A DNA stretch of 9,513 nt from an uncultured Porphyromonadaceae bacterium (GCA_900549445.1 UROS01000086.1:1-9513); one strand, 5' to 3'; counted from the stretch's first letter, positions 1 to 7,798 are shown. Made by a program: numbers and translations. Notes: a model not told the origin generated them from the letters alone.

Positions 1-515
1 CCGAAAACACCGTCGGCGAAGTCTATGCGACTGTCAGCTACAGCTATGCGCTCCGAAAAGGGTAGGCATGGCTCTTTCCACGGCGCCGGAAAACGGGCTG
101 GACGGCACGTGCCCGGATAAATCACCCTGCCGTCGCTCTGGTGCGGCGCCTGCGTGGCCTTCAGGTCGGCGCGGGTGCAGAAGCAGGGATAGGTCATGCC
201 GGTGGCGCGCAGGCGGCGCAGAATATCCTTGTAGATTTCGCTGCGGAGGCTCTGGCAGTACGGGCCGTTGTCGCCGCGCTCCTCCGTGCCTCCTTCGTCC
301 CAGTCGAGTCCGAGCCACCGCAGGTCGTCTTCGATTTGCAGGGCATATTCGCGGCGCGACCTCTGCGGGTCGAGATCCTCTATACGCAAAAGCCATTTCC
401 CGCCGCGGCTCCGGGCTGAGAGCCACGACAGTAGCGCCGAGAAAACGTTGCCGAGATGCATCCGTCCGGTGGGCGACGGAGCGAACCTGCCTTTTACCTT
501 ATTATCCTGACTCAT
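1..515 (-). CDS. gluQ: Glutamyl-Q tRNA(Asp) synthetase (GluQRS), 3' part outside window
   Basis: First 171 codons of a class I synthetase-like enzyme that activates glutamate and attaches it to the queuosine-34 base of tRNA-Asp rather than to the tRNA 3' end. Seen: FAPSPTGRMHLGN (residues 11-23) holds the HIGH-type ATP signature; LLRIEDLDPQR (42-52) and the WLGLDWDE segment (67-74) are typical of the GltX/GluQ catalytic core. CFC (111-113), then Y133 and C137 in YPGTC, form the C-x-C...Y-x3-C zinc site that marks GluQRS (known from the E. coli enzyme). That site and the short spacing favour GluQRS over full-length GltX, although the C-terminal half that would settle it is missing. The ATG at 513-515 is the natural start because it directly precedes the family-conserved segment; there is no Shine-Dalgarno sequence. 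It begins only 10-12 bases after the hairpin that follows tRNA-His, and no separate promoter is evident, so it may depend on read-through. Confidence 0.88.
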   Translation of the reverse strand, partial: MSQDNKVKGRFAPSPTGRMHLGNVFSALLSWLSARSRGGKWLLRIEDLDPQRSRREYALQIEDDLRWLGLDWDEGGTEERGDNGPYCQSLRSEIYKDILRRLRATGMTYPCFCTRADLKATQAPHQSDGRVIYPGTCRPARFPAPWKEPCLPFSERIAVADSRIDFADGVF

Positions 516-551
516 ACATAAAAGAACTGCCCGGACTTGTACCCGGGCAGC
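516..551 (-). terminator. Hairpin between tRNA-His and gluQ, terminator or attenuator
   Basis: Perfect 8-bp inverted repeat CTGCCCGG/CCGGGCAG (527-534 and 543-550) with an 8-base loop, followed on the minus strand by TTCTTTTATG. The tail is short but U-rich, so it can act as an intrinsic terminator for tRNA-His. Because gluQ starts at 515, the U-tract lies within its untranslated leader, and partial read-through could supply its transcript. Confidence 0.65.
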
Positions 552-555
552 TTGG

Positions 556-633
<78 letters not shown>

Positions 634-667
634 ATCTGATGCATGACCCTTATCGGGTTTTGCGCTG

Positions 668-698
668 CAAAGGTAATTCCTTTTTTTTACTTATGCAA
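668..698 (-). promoter_or_regulatory. Promoter of tRNA-His
   Basis: A TTG at 696-698 (-33 element), a 20-base spacer, and TACCTTTG at 668-675, an exact match to the Bacteroidota -7 consensus TAnnTTTG. Transcription would start near 661, giving a leader of about 28 bases before the mature tRNA. The -33 box sits about 10 bases past the U-tract of the terminator of the preceding peptidase gene. Confidence 0.75.
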
Positions 699-708
699 TA
701 GCTGCTGT

Positions 709-759
709 AAAAAAATCGGGAGACTGCGCCAAAAAGTTTTTCCGGCTCAGTCTCCCGAT
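709..759 (-). terminator. Strong intrinsic terminator of the M60 peptidase gene
   Basis: Perfect 12-bp inverted repeat ATCGGGAGACTG/CAGTCTCCCGAT (715-726 and 748-759). The 21-base loop contains an extra AAAAA/TTTTT pairing. On the minus strand it is followed by a run of seven T (709-715). It starts 11 bases after the stop codon and separates the peptidase unit from tRNA-His. Confidence 0.92.
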
Positions 760-769
760 ACAGTTTCAG

Positions 770-3493
770 TTATTTCGTAACCAGCCGTTTCTTGCCGTTG
801 ACGATGTAGATGCCCGGGGCGTCGATGCTCCTGAGGCGGCGTCCGCTTATGTCGTAGATCACTTCGCCTTCCGCGGGGGCTGAGTCGGCGCTGATGCCGG
901 TGATTCCGGTGGTGGGGGCAGGTTTGTCGCCCATCTCGTGGAGGGTGCCGTCGGCATCGACTGAGTAGAGGCTGACGGTGCCGTTGTTGAGGCCGTCGCG
1001 CGCCTCATCGCTGAGATTGAAGCTGCGGCTGTTGCTGAACGACTTCAGGCGTCCGTTCTTGTCGTAGGCGAGGAAGCCCACGCCGCCGGTGCCGTCTTTG
1101 ATAGTGGCTTTGTTGCCCGAGATACTGTAGTAATATTTACCGTCGCTTCGGCTGTTTGCATTATGGTCTGGGAAACCGCCCATCTCGCCTGCCTGATATT
1201 TGTTGAACTGAGAGGATGGAATTGAGGAACCCACGCGGTCATCAAACGTGATGATGGCGCGGTTTTTCGGCAGATTCATTGCGGCGATCTCCTTTCTGAA
1301 ATCGTCAATCTCTTGCTGCGTCACCGTGATGGTGAAGTCTCCGTAGTCGCTCCCCGAGTAAGTCATCGGGAAGAGGAAGCCCCAGCTGTCGAAAAAGTCG
1401 GTGAGGTCTTCCTGAGCGGCTATGCATGCCATCCTTGCGAAATGGAGCTGATCTTCGGCTGCCGCGGCATTCCTGTCCTGGGAAAGGGGATGCTCGCGAA
1501 GGAGCTGGAACAGGCGCGGATAGAACTTTTTATTATGTCCGAGAGCGTGATAGTAGCACCATAGCTGGAAATACATTCTCGTGCAGCCGAAAAGATCGTT
1601 TTTAAGATAATGATCCTTGGCGTTGAAATGCGTTAGCTGCTCGCTCGGCATTTCCTCCCACGAGGTCTGGAGTCCCATCTGATATGTTACGGCGTTGGAG
1701 AAGAGGTTGTTGGAAATCTCGGTGGTACCCATCATCTTTATGGGCCCTTGGTTGGTGTGACCGATTTCGTGGGCCGGTCCCCACACGTTGCCGCCCACGT
1801 AGGGGAGTCCTAACAGGATGTCGGGGTGGGTGCTCGGTTTGTAAGCGGTATGACCCCACGATGCGTGCATGTAGGTCGACCCGGGGTCGGTTACGGCAAG
1901 TACCCTGTTGTTGAGATATTCGCTGTAGTCCGGGGCGGGAGCTATGTCGTCGTTATGTATCGATTCATAATACCCTCCCGCAAACGGGTCGGCTATGTCG
2001 GCGTCGTTGGTCAGTCCGGCAAGGAGTTTCTCGTACTGAACCACGTTGTCCCATGCCCCGACGAGTTCGGCAAGATCGTATTTCTCAGTGTCGATTATGT
2101 CGTAGAGACCGTCGTACAGCGGGCCGGTGCCTTCGTTGTTGTCATGCTGCTTTACCATCGACATGTGCATTATCACGTTTTTTCCCACGAGATCGAACAT
2201 CGGGTGGATATAGTTCTTCTTATACATATTATCCCAGTCCCAGTTGTCGTCAGCGGGATACAGGGCATCGCCCACGTAGTTGAAGAATCCGTTGATGCGT
2301 CCGCCTTCAATGTGGATCTTGATGGGATGGTAAGCCGACAGCTTGTTGAGGAACTCCTTCTTGTTGTTGTCGTAAGTGTCGACGGTGTAGAATATGTAGA
2401 TATGGTCGAGGTCGCTGTAGAATGGCACGATGTTGAGACCCTTGTGGAGACGGACGCCCTTCTTGCTGTCGTTGATACAGAGCTTGTTGTCGAGACCGCC
2501 GATGGAGAGCTGCGAGCCCTCGGCGGGTTCCTCGTCGACCATCACGTAGAGCAGGTCGTCAATTCCTGCCACGATGCCGGTGGGGTTATTGGTTGCAGAC
2601 CAGGCGCTTATGCGGGCGGCGTTGGCACCCTGCGCGTGGTCGGAATAGGGTTCATAGAGCTGCACACGGAATTTCTTTGCGCGGGTTACGTCCCAATGTG
2701 CGTTTTCGTCGCTCGCAGGTTTGCGGGAGTTGTATTCAACCCACCTGAGTCCTTCTTTGGCTTTGTCTACTGCCAGCTGGAGCGGTTCCGGGAGTGCCAG
2801 ATAACTATCAGTCTCCCTGATTTTGTTTAATTGCAAGGTGTTATACGGCGCCTTCAGCTCGGTGCAGGCTGCGTCGGCGAAAATTTCGTTGAGTGCGGTC
2901 TGATAGTCCGCGGCGCTCCCTGCGACGTCATCCTTGCTTTTGGCGAGAGTCAAGAGCCGGTCTATCTCCTCTTGCGGAAGATTCACCTCTTTCAGCGCCC
3001 AGAGTGCATCCTGCTGCGGGCGGTTGTAGCAGATTATTCCGTCGCCGTAAACCACCATGGCTCCCCATTGGTAATTGCGCTGAGAAAATGAACTGATAAC
3101 AAAGTAGTTTGAGTCCTCACGCTTGCGGATGCACATTTTTGTGGTCAAAAGGTTAGTATTGTCGGCATATTGCCAGTTGACCACGGCTGCTTGCGACGAT
3201 TTCAGATATTTGCCGTTGGCAAGGGAGCGGATGGCATAGGTGGGAGGCAGCGTGTCGGCGGCTGCATATAGTTCCTCCACGAGCCAGTACTGCGAAATTT
3301 TACCGGCATCGGGTGTGCCGGATCCCGGGTAACCATCCGGAGCTCCTGCCTGGAGCGCCAGATTGTCCCAGATGTGGATGAACTGGTAGACTTTACCTCC
3401 TTCCACCTCGTCAGTGCCGGGGTCAACCATGGCGAGTACGCTCTGAGCCGCAAACATGAGCACAGCTATAAGCGCGAGTCGTAATTTCTTCAT
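770..3493 (-). CDS. Secreted M60-family (enhancin/mucinase-type) zinc metallopeptidase
   Basis: Protein of 907 residues. Residues 1-21 (MKKLRLALIAVLMFAAQSVLA) are a signal peptide. Residues about 33-170 (YAIRSLANGKYL, DALWALKEV) resemble a beta-trefoil lectin-like module, an inference. The M60 domain spans about 270-720: PTGIVAGIDDLLYV (305-318), an EGGRINGFFNYVGD segment (396-409), and the gluzincin zinc site HEIGH at 575-579 (E576 catalytic; H575 and H579 ligands) with E592 in GTTEISNN as likely third ligand. The C-terminal tail EVIYDISGRRL...PGIYIVNGKK resembles Bacteroidales sorting or anchoring tails, possibly type IX secretion. Characterised gut M60 enzymes cleave O-glycosylated mucin-type proteins, so a host-glycoprotein substrate is likely but not shown. 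The frame extends upstream to a TTG at 3602-3604, but that TTG is the promoter's -33 element; the ATG at 3491-3493, which opens the signal peptide, is the start. Monocistronic, with its own promoter and terminator. Confidence 0.93.
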   Translation of the reverse strand: MKKLRLALIAVLMFAAQSVLAMVDPGTDEVEGGKVYQFIHIWDNLALQAGAPDGYPGSGTPDAGKISQYWLVEELYAAADTLPPTYAIRSLANGKYLKSSQAAVVNWQYADNTNLLTTKMCIRKREDSNYFVISSFSQRNYQWGAMVVYGDGIICYNRPQQDALWALKEVNLPQEEIDRLLTLAKSKDDVAGSAADYQTALNEIFADAACTELKAPYNTLQLNKIRETDSYLALPEPLQLAVDKAKEGLRWVEYNSRKPASDENAHWDVTRAKKFRVQLYEPYSDHAQGANAARISAWSATNNPTGIVAGIDDLLYVMVDEEPAEGSQLSIGGLDNKLCINDSKKGVRLHKGLNIVPFYSDLDHIYIFYTVDTYDNNKKEFLNKLSAYHPIKIHIEGGRINGFFNYVGDALYPADDNWDWDNMYKKNYIHPMFDLVGKNVIMHMSMVKQHDNNEGTGPLYDGLYDIIDTEKYDLAELVGAWDNVVQYEKLLAGLTNDADIADPFAGGYYESIHNDDIAPAPDYSEYLNNRVLAVTDPGSTYMHASWGHTAYKPSTHPDILLGLPYVGGNVWGPAHEIGHTNQGPIKMMGTTEISNNLFSNAVTYQMGLQTSWEEMPSEQLTHFNAKDHYLKNDLFGCTRMYFQLWCYYHALGHNKKFYPRLFQLLREHPLSQDRNAAAAEDQLHFARMACIAAQEDLTDFFDSWGFLFPMTYSGSDYGDFTITVTQQEIDDFRKEIAAMNLPKNRAIITFDDRVGSSIPSSQFNKYQAGEMGGFPDHNANSRSDGKYYYSISGNKATIKDGTGGVGFLAYDKNGRLKSFSNSRSFNLSDEARDGLNNGTVSLYSVDADGTLHEMGDKPAPTTGITGISADSAPAEGEVIYDISGRRLRSIDAPGIYIVNGKKRLVTK

Positions 3494-3573
3494 AAATGTG
3501 ATAATCAGATGTTCAACTGTATTTTCAGCCGCTGGTGTCTTCCCGTCGCGGCGGTATAATAGATGTTCACTGG

Positions 3574-3604
3574 CAAATATACGAACAAATCCTCCGAAAT
3601 GCAA
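3574..3604 (-). promoter_or_regulatory. Promoter of the M60 peptidase gene
   Basis: TTG at 3602-3604, exactly 20 bases of spacer, then TATATTTG at 3574-3581, a full match to the Bacteroidota TAnnTTTG box. Predicted transcription start near 3567, leaving an untranslated leader of about 74 bases. It excludes the longer upstream start for the coding frame. Confidence 0.82.
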
Positions 3605-3688
3605 AAATATTATCTGAAAAAGAGAGCCATGCGGTGAATAGACATTTTACAGAAAAACGAATGCTTTTACACGTGTCTTTCGCGGTGG

Positions 3689-3744
3689 ACGTGAAAAATC
3701 ACGTTCGTATAATAATATGCAATCAATCAGAAACTTATTGATTG
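3689..3744 (-). other. Two inverted repeats at the end of the GT2 operon
   Basis: An AT-rich 8-bp repeat, CAATCAAT/ATTGATTG (3720-3727 and 3737-3744, 9-base loop), spans the glycosyltransferase stop codon and is followed by TATTATTATA on the minus strand. A second perfect repeat, ACGTGA-4-TCACGT (3689-3694 and 3699-3704), lies 16 bases further on. Neither has a real U-tract. They may form a weak operon terminator, or the second may be a palindromic protein site far upstream of the M60 promoter. Nothing else is evident in the 241-base gap 3494-3734 apart from that promoter. Confidence 0.4.
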
Positions 3745-4757
3745 AGGCTGCTGAAGCGCTTTTTACCGCGGAGGTAGTAGGAAGTTATGATGTCGGGGTT
3801 TCCGGCTATAAGGTCGCGGTCAGGTTCGGGCGAGCCGTTGTCGTACTGCGCGAACATCTTTGAAGCGTCGCGGTGGGCGCGGAACACTGCCGCGGCGTTG
3901 CCCCATCGCAGCGTGAGCGCGAATTTTGCCCACGCTATCGTGTCGATCATACGGCGTCGTATCAGTTTCCAAGTGCGCCCCTGCGGCGGAAGGTTCTTCC
4001 TGAGCATGAGCAGGTTGTTGCGGAAATTCAGATAGGTTTTGCGGGGGTTGGAGGCCGGGAGGCTTCCGCCCCCGAGGTGATATACTGCCGCCTGCGGTAC
4101 TGCCCACACCTCGCGTCCGGCAAGCTGCATGCGCCAGCAGAGGTCGATTTCCTCCATGTGGGCGAAAAAGCTGGCGTCGAGTCCTCCGGTGCTTTCGTAA
4201 AGAGCGGTGTCGACCATCAGACACGCTCCCGACGCCCAGAATATCCGCATCGGCTCATCATATTGCCCGTTGTCCGTTTCAATAGTGTCGAAGATTCTGC
4301 CACGGCAGTAGGGAAAACCGTTGCAGTCGAGAAATCCGCCTGCCGCTCCGGCGTATTCAAACTTTTCCGGGTCAGTGAGCGACAGTATTTTAGGCTGCAC
4401 GGCGCCTGCCTGCGGATGCGATTCCATGAAGCGGTAAAGCGGTGTGAGCCAGTCGGATTTCACTTCTACGTCGGAGTTTAGGAGCACCGTGTAGCGGTAG
4501 CGCGTCATGGCGATGGCGCGGTTGTAGCCCTCGGCAAATCCGTAGTTGCGGTCAAGCGCGACTACCTTTACCGTTGGAAAATCTTCGCGCAGCAACTCCA
4601 TGGAGCCGTCGGTCGAGCCGTTGTCGGCCACAATCACGTCGGCAATGTCCTCCGGCGTATGCTTCACCACCGACGGCAGGTATTCTCTCAGGAACTTTTC
4701 GCCGTTCCAGTTGAGAATGATGACTGCAACAGGCTTATTTTGAGGCTGATTTTCCAT
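3735..4757 (-). CDS. Glycosyltransferase family 2 (rhamnosyltransferase-like)
   Basis: Complete 340-residue cytoplasmic GT-A fold enzyme that would transfer a sugar from a nucleotide donor to an envelope glycan or lipid-linked acceptor. Seen: VAVIILNWNG (10-19) is the first nucleotide-binding strand, DNGSTDGS (45-52) the next conserved loop, NSDVE (94-98) the DxD-type metal site, and HMEEIDLCWR (200-209) the acceptor-side ED segment with the likely catalytic acid/base. YHLGGGS (226-232) follows, as in rhamnosyltransferase-like GT2 proteins. There is no transmembrane segment. It overlaps the acyltransferase gene by 23 bases in a different frame, so it is translationally coupled as last gene of the operon. 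The exact donor and acceptor cannot be read from sequence; a role in lipopolysaccharide or surface glycan is inferred from the neighbouring LpxL-like gene. Confidence 0.9.
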   Translation of the reverse strand: MENQPQNKPVAVIILNWNGEKFLREYLPSVVKHTPEDIADVIVADNGSTDGSMELLREDFPTVKVVALDRNYGFAEGYNRAIAMTRYRYTVLLNSDVEVKSDWLTPLYRFMESHPQAGAVQPKILSLTDPEKFEYAGAAGGFLDCNGFPYCRGRIFDTIETDNGQYDEPMRIFWASGACLMVDTALYESTGGLDASFFAHMEEIDLCWRMQLAGREVWAVPQAAVYHLGGGSLPASNPRKTYLNFRNNLLMLRKNLPPQGRTWKLIRRRMIDTIAWAKFALTLRWGNAAAVFRAHRDASKMFAQYDNGSPEPDRDLIAGNPDIITSYYLRGKKRFSSLNQ

Positions 4758-5664
4758 GAACAGAGTTGTCGTCGGCGAAAGTTACGGGATATTTCCAGCG
4801 CTTGTGGGTCCAGAGCCAGATTGAGGGATTGCGCCGTATGGTGGTCTCGAGCATCGCCGCGTAAGCGTCGGTGAGTTCCATAGGGGGCAGAAGGGCAGCG
4901 TTTTCAGTCAGCAGGCGGGTGGTTATTCGGTAGCGGCCGCGACCTAATTTTTCCGTGTCCCAGTATATCGCGGCCATTTCCATACGCCGGGCGAGCTGTT
5001 CTGTGCCGGTAATGATGGCGGTGGGATGGTTGAGGAACTTAACCACGTGGATGAGGTCGCCGTGGCTCGGCTTCTGGTCGCTCATGAATCCGGTGATGCT
5101 CAGCTTGTTGTCGCGGCGCAGACGGATGAGGTCGCGAAGCACGCTCGATTTCGGAAATGAGCGCGAGCCGAAGCGCGAGCGCAGGGTGAGGAAATATCGG
5201 TCGAAAAACTCGTTGCGCAGCGGACGGTAGACCTGCGCGAAAACGGCATCTGTATCCGGTTTATGGCGCGTCCATAGGGTTATGGAGGGCGCCCACTCCC
5301 AGTTGAACGTATGGGAGAAGTAGCAGACAATCGACTTGCCTTCGTCGAAGAGGCGGTCGATTATGTCGGTGCCCTCGAAAACCATGCGGCTGCGCATCTC
5401 GTCGTCAGTGACATGGGCGAGTTTTAGCGTCTCCACGATGTAGTCGGCGAAATTGCGGTAGAACTGCCGGGCAATTTTCCGACGCTCCTCTTCGGGGGCA
5501 CCGGGAAATGATTCGGCGAGATTGCTGTCGACCACCTTGCGGCGGTAGCGCACTATATAATATATTATGAAAAACAGCACGTCGGCTATAGCGTAGAGCA
5601 CCCCGAACGGCAGCCGCGCGGCTCCGTGGAATATATTGCCCAGAATACGGTATCGTAGTTTCAT
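4735..5664 (-). CDS. LpxL/HtrB-like lipid A acyltransferase family protein
   Basis: 309 residues, the usual size for the family, which adds secondary acyl chains to lipid A (or acylates related aminolipids) at the inner face of the cytoplasmic membrane. Seen: an N-terminal membrane segment at about 15-38; the catalytic HX4E motif SHTFNWEW with H118 and E123; YRPLRN (146-151), conserved near the acyl pocket; SDQKP (195-199); and WLWTHKRWK near the C-terminus (283-291), matching the family's terminal W-x-H-R/K-R-W/F-K block. The ATG at 5662-5664 overlaps the mtaB stop codon as ATGA, indicating coupled translation; its 3' end overlaps the glycosyltransferase by 23 bases. Lipid A acylation is the best guess; other lysophospholipid acyltransferase roles in the same family cannot be excluded. 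Confidence 0.9.
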   Translation of the reverse strand: MKLRYRILGNIFHGAARLPFGVLYAIADVLFFIIYYIVRYRRKVVDSNLAESFPGAPEEERRKIARQFYRNFADYIVETLKLAHVTDDEMRSRMVFEGTDIIDRLFDEGKSIVCYFSHTFNWEWAPSITLWTRHKPDTDAVFAQVYRPLRNEFFDRYFLTLRSRFGSRSFPKSSVLRDLIRLRRDNKLSITGFMSDQKPSHGDLIHVVKFLNHPTAIITGTEQLARRMEMAAIYWDTEKLGRGRYRITTRLLTENAALLPPMELTDAYAAMLETTIRRNPSIWLWTHKRWKYPVTFADDNSVHGKSASK

Positions 5665-6968
5665 TGCGGCGGCTCTTCGGTTAGGTTATCGGCGGTGAGA
5701 GTGACCGCGACTATGGTATTTGCGGTTTCGGGGCGCGGCTCTGTTTTTACTCTCAGATAGTTGTCGGTGAAACCGCTCATGGTGCCGTCGTGGCGCATAT
5801 GCTCCACGAGCACCGGGCGTGTGGTCCCGATGAACCGGGCCGTGAAGTCGGCGAGTTTACGCTCCGATATGCCGAGCATTATGCGGGTACGGCGGTGTTT
5901 CTCCTCCTGCGGCACCACGTGGTCAATTTCGAGAGCGCGGGTGCCCGGACGCTCGCTGTAGGTGAACACGTGGAGGCGCGATATGTCGAGCGACTCAATG
6001 AATTGTTTCGACGATTCGAAGCGTTCGGGAGTCTCGCCTCGCGCACCCACAATAAGGTCGACTCCTATGAAAGCGTGAGGCATCACCTTGCGTATCAGCT
6101 CGGTTTTCGAGCGGAACAGCTCCGTGTCGTAGCGGCGGCGCATGAGCCGAAGCACTTCGTCGTCGCCGCTCTGTATGGGTATGTGGAAATGCGGCATAAA
6201 GCGCTTTGACCCCGCCACGAAGTCGATTATCTCATCGGTCAGCAAATTGGGTTCTATCGACGAGATGCGGTAGCGCTCTATTCCCTCCACCTCGTCGAGT
6301 CTGCGGCAGAGGTCTATGAAACGGTCAGAGCGTCCTTTGCCGAAATCGCCGATGTTGACGCCTGTTATCACTATCTCTTTCCCTCCTTCGGCGGCTACAC
6401 CGCGAGCCTGCGCCACGAGCGAGTCGATTGTGCCCGAGCGGCTGCGGCCCCGCGCCATGGGTATGGTGCAGTAGGAGCAGAAGTAGTCGCAGCCGTCCTG
6501 CACTTTCAGAAAGTAACGGGTGCGGTCACCGCATGAACACGACGGGCTGAACTCCCGGATGTCGCGTGTGGGGGTGACGAAGCTCGCCGCCGTGGCATCG
6601 GCGTCGGAAATACTGTCGATATATTCCGCCAGCTCAAGCTTTCGGTCGGTGCCTGCCACGATTTTTACTCCCGGTATGGCAGCGACCTCGCCCGGCTTGA
6701 GCTGGGCATAGCAGCCGGTAACCACGATGCGGGCATGCGGATAGCGCCGTGCGAACGAGCGGATAGCCTGCCGGCACTTCTTGTCGGCGAGTTCGGTCAC
6801 GCTGCACGTGTTGATAACGATAAAATCGGGTTCGTCGCCCTCGTGAACCCGCTGTATGCCTTTCTCGGCAAACATGCGTGCTACGGTCGATGTCTCGGCA
6901 AAATTCAGCTTGCACCCGAAGGTGTGGAAGAGGGCGGTGCGGTTTCCGAAAATATCCTTGCTGATCAT
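5661..6968 (-). CDS. mtaB: tRNA t6A37 methylthiotransferase MtaB
   Basis: 435-residue radical-SAM enzyme that adds a methylthio group to threonylcarbamoyl-adenosine at position 37 of tRNAs, giving ms2t6A. Domain order: N-terminal UPF0004 domain with the three auxiliary-cluster cysteines C19 (FGCKLN), C55 (INTCSV) and C86 (TGCYAQ); radical-SAM core with CDYFCSYC (C160, C164, C167) after FLKVQDG; C-terminal TRAM domain about 380-432. TIPMARGRSRSG and the VxINTCSV style fit MtaB rather than RimO or MiaB. The frame is open upstream to 7154, but the ATG at 6966-6968 directly precedes the conserved start of the family and forms an ATGA overlap with the phosphatase stop, so it is taken as the start. 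The downstream acyltransferase begins with another ATGA overlap. Confidence 0.93.
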   Translation of the reverse strand: MISKDIFGNRTALFHTFGCKLNFAETSTVARMFAEKGIQRVHEGDEPDFIVINTCSVTELADKKCRQAIRSFARRYPHARIVVTGCYAQLKPGEVAAIPGVKIVAGTDRKLELAEYIDSISDADATAASFVTPTRDIREFSPSCSCGDRTRYFLKVQDGCDYFCSYCTIPMARGRSRSGTIDSLVAQARGVAAEGGKEIVITGVNIGDFGKGRSDRFIDLCRRLDEVEGIERYRISSIEPNLLTDEIIDFVAGSKRFMPHFHIPIQSGDDEVLRLMRRRYDTELFRSKTELIRKVMPHAFIGVDLIVGARGETPERFESSKQFIESLDISRLHVFTYSERPGTRALEIDHVVPQEEKHRRTRIMLGISERKLADFTARFIGTTRPVLVEHMRHDGTMSGFTDNYLRVKTEPRPETANTIVAVTLTADNLTEEPPQ

Positions 6969-7726
6969 TTTATAAGCGGTTTGAGCTCCGGAATGAGGGC
7001 CGGCGTAGCTGCTACGATGCTCACGTTGCGTCCGCTGCGGAAGCTGTAGCTTTCGCCCCCCGCCTCGCTGAGTATGAGCAGTCCGGCTGCCACGTCCCAC
7101 TCGTGGAGATTCATCTCCCAGTAGGCGTCGAGTATGCCCGCAGCCACGTAGCATAGATCCATCGAGGCCGCGCCCAGCCGGCGCATACCCCTCACCAGAG
7201 GCATCACGCGGCTTACGTTGTCGAGGTTGTTGTCGGAATTTGTGTTCTTGTCGACCGGAAAACCTGTCGAAATGACCGCACGATCCATGCGGCCGTTGTT
7301 CTTCACTCGGATGGGCGAGCCGTTGAGAAACGCTCCCTGCCCTTTCACGGCGGTGAAAAGCTCGTCAAGCACGGGGTCGTATACTACTCCGACCGTGCGC
7401 TCACCTTTGTATTCGATGCCTATCGAGACGGCGAAAATCGGCAGTCCCGCCGAAAAATTCGTAGTGCCGTCGAGCGGGTCGATTATCCACCGGAAATCCG
7501 ACACGTTGTTCTGCTCGCCCATCTCCTCCGAAAGTATTGAGTGGTCGGGATACAGCCTGTTGATGCTGCTTACAATCACCGACTCCGCAGCTTTGTCGGC
7601 GTCGGTAACTATGTCGGCTTCATTATATTTGGTATGGATGCCGAGTTTGTCCGACCTGTAGTAGGATCGGAGTACCCTCCCGGCATTGCGGGCTATGTCT
7701 ATGGCATCGAGCAGCAGATCGTCCAT
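6965..7726 (-). CDS. Inositol monophosphatase family protein
   Basis: 253 residues, typical length for this magnesium-dependent, lithium-sensitive phosphatase family (IMPase/SuhB). Seen: EADIVTDADKAAE (36-48), the metal-site SEE at 66-68, WIIDPLDGTTNF (80-91) with D83, D86 and the GT pair, and HEWDVAAG (208-215) carrying the last metal aspartate D211. These are all the catalytic residues, so the enzyme should be active. The substrate may be inositol phosphate, another sugar phosphate or a nucleotide phosphate; CysQ-type activity is less likely because the neighbours are not sulfur-assimilation genes. First gene of the four-gene unit; its stop overlaps the mtaB start by 4 bases. The leader before the ATG is A-rich (CCCAAAAAAG) and has no Shine-Dalgarno sequence. 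Confidence 0.92.
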   Translation of the reverse strand: MDDLLLDAIDIARNAGRVLRSYYRSDKLGIHTKYNEADIVTDADKAAESVIVSSINRLYPDHSILSEEMGEQNNVSDFRWIIDPLDGTTNFSAGLPIFAVSIGIEYKGERTVGVVYDPVLDELFTAVKGQGAFLNGSPIRVKNNGRMDRAVISTGFPVDKNTNSDNNLDNVSRVMPLVRGMRRLGAASMDLCYVAAGILDAYWEMNLHEWDVAAGLLILSEAGGESYSFRSGRNVSIVAATPALIPELKPLIK

Positions 7727-7763
7727 TGTTGTACTTTTTTGGGTGAGAACGCCTGACGTCGGT

Positions 7764-7793
7764 CAAATGTTCTTAGAGGTTGTTTTTAAACAA
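7764..7793 (-). promoter_or_regulatory. Possible promoter of the phosphatase-mtaB-acyltransferase-GT2 operon
   Basis: TTG at 7791-7793, 19-base spacer, then AACATTTG (7764-7771), which matches TAnnTTTG except in its first base. Transcription would start near 7757, about 30 bases before the phosphatase ATG. The -33 TTG lies inside the arm of the hairpin that covers the end of the regulator gene. Between it and the start codon is GACGTC, a short palindrome (7754-7759). Confidence 0.45.
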
Positions 7794-7798
7794 CCTCT
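7775..7798 (-). terminator. Hairpin at the stop codon of the Lrp-type gene
   Basis: Perfect 10-bp stem AGAGGTTGTT/AACAACCTCT (7775-7784 and 7789-7798) with a 4-base loop, reaching into the regulator's TAA stop. It probably ends or protects the regulator mRNA, but there is no T-run after it on either strand, so efficient intrinsic termination is doubtful and read-through into the phosphatase operon is possible. Confidence 0.5.

Noticed and set aside
1826..2830. Long plus-strand open frame of 334 codons inside the M60 gene
   Set aside because: It is the antisense shadow of a well-supported peptidase; its composition is valine-rich and repetitive as expected from reversed codons, and it has no promoter and no recognisable motif.
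6969..7154. N-terminal extension of MtaB
   Set aside because: The extra codons lie in the phosphatase gene in another frame and match nothing in the family; the ATG at 6968 with an ATGA overlap fits the conserved N-terminus.
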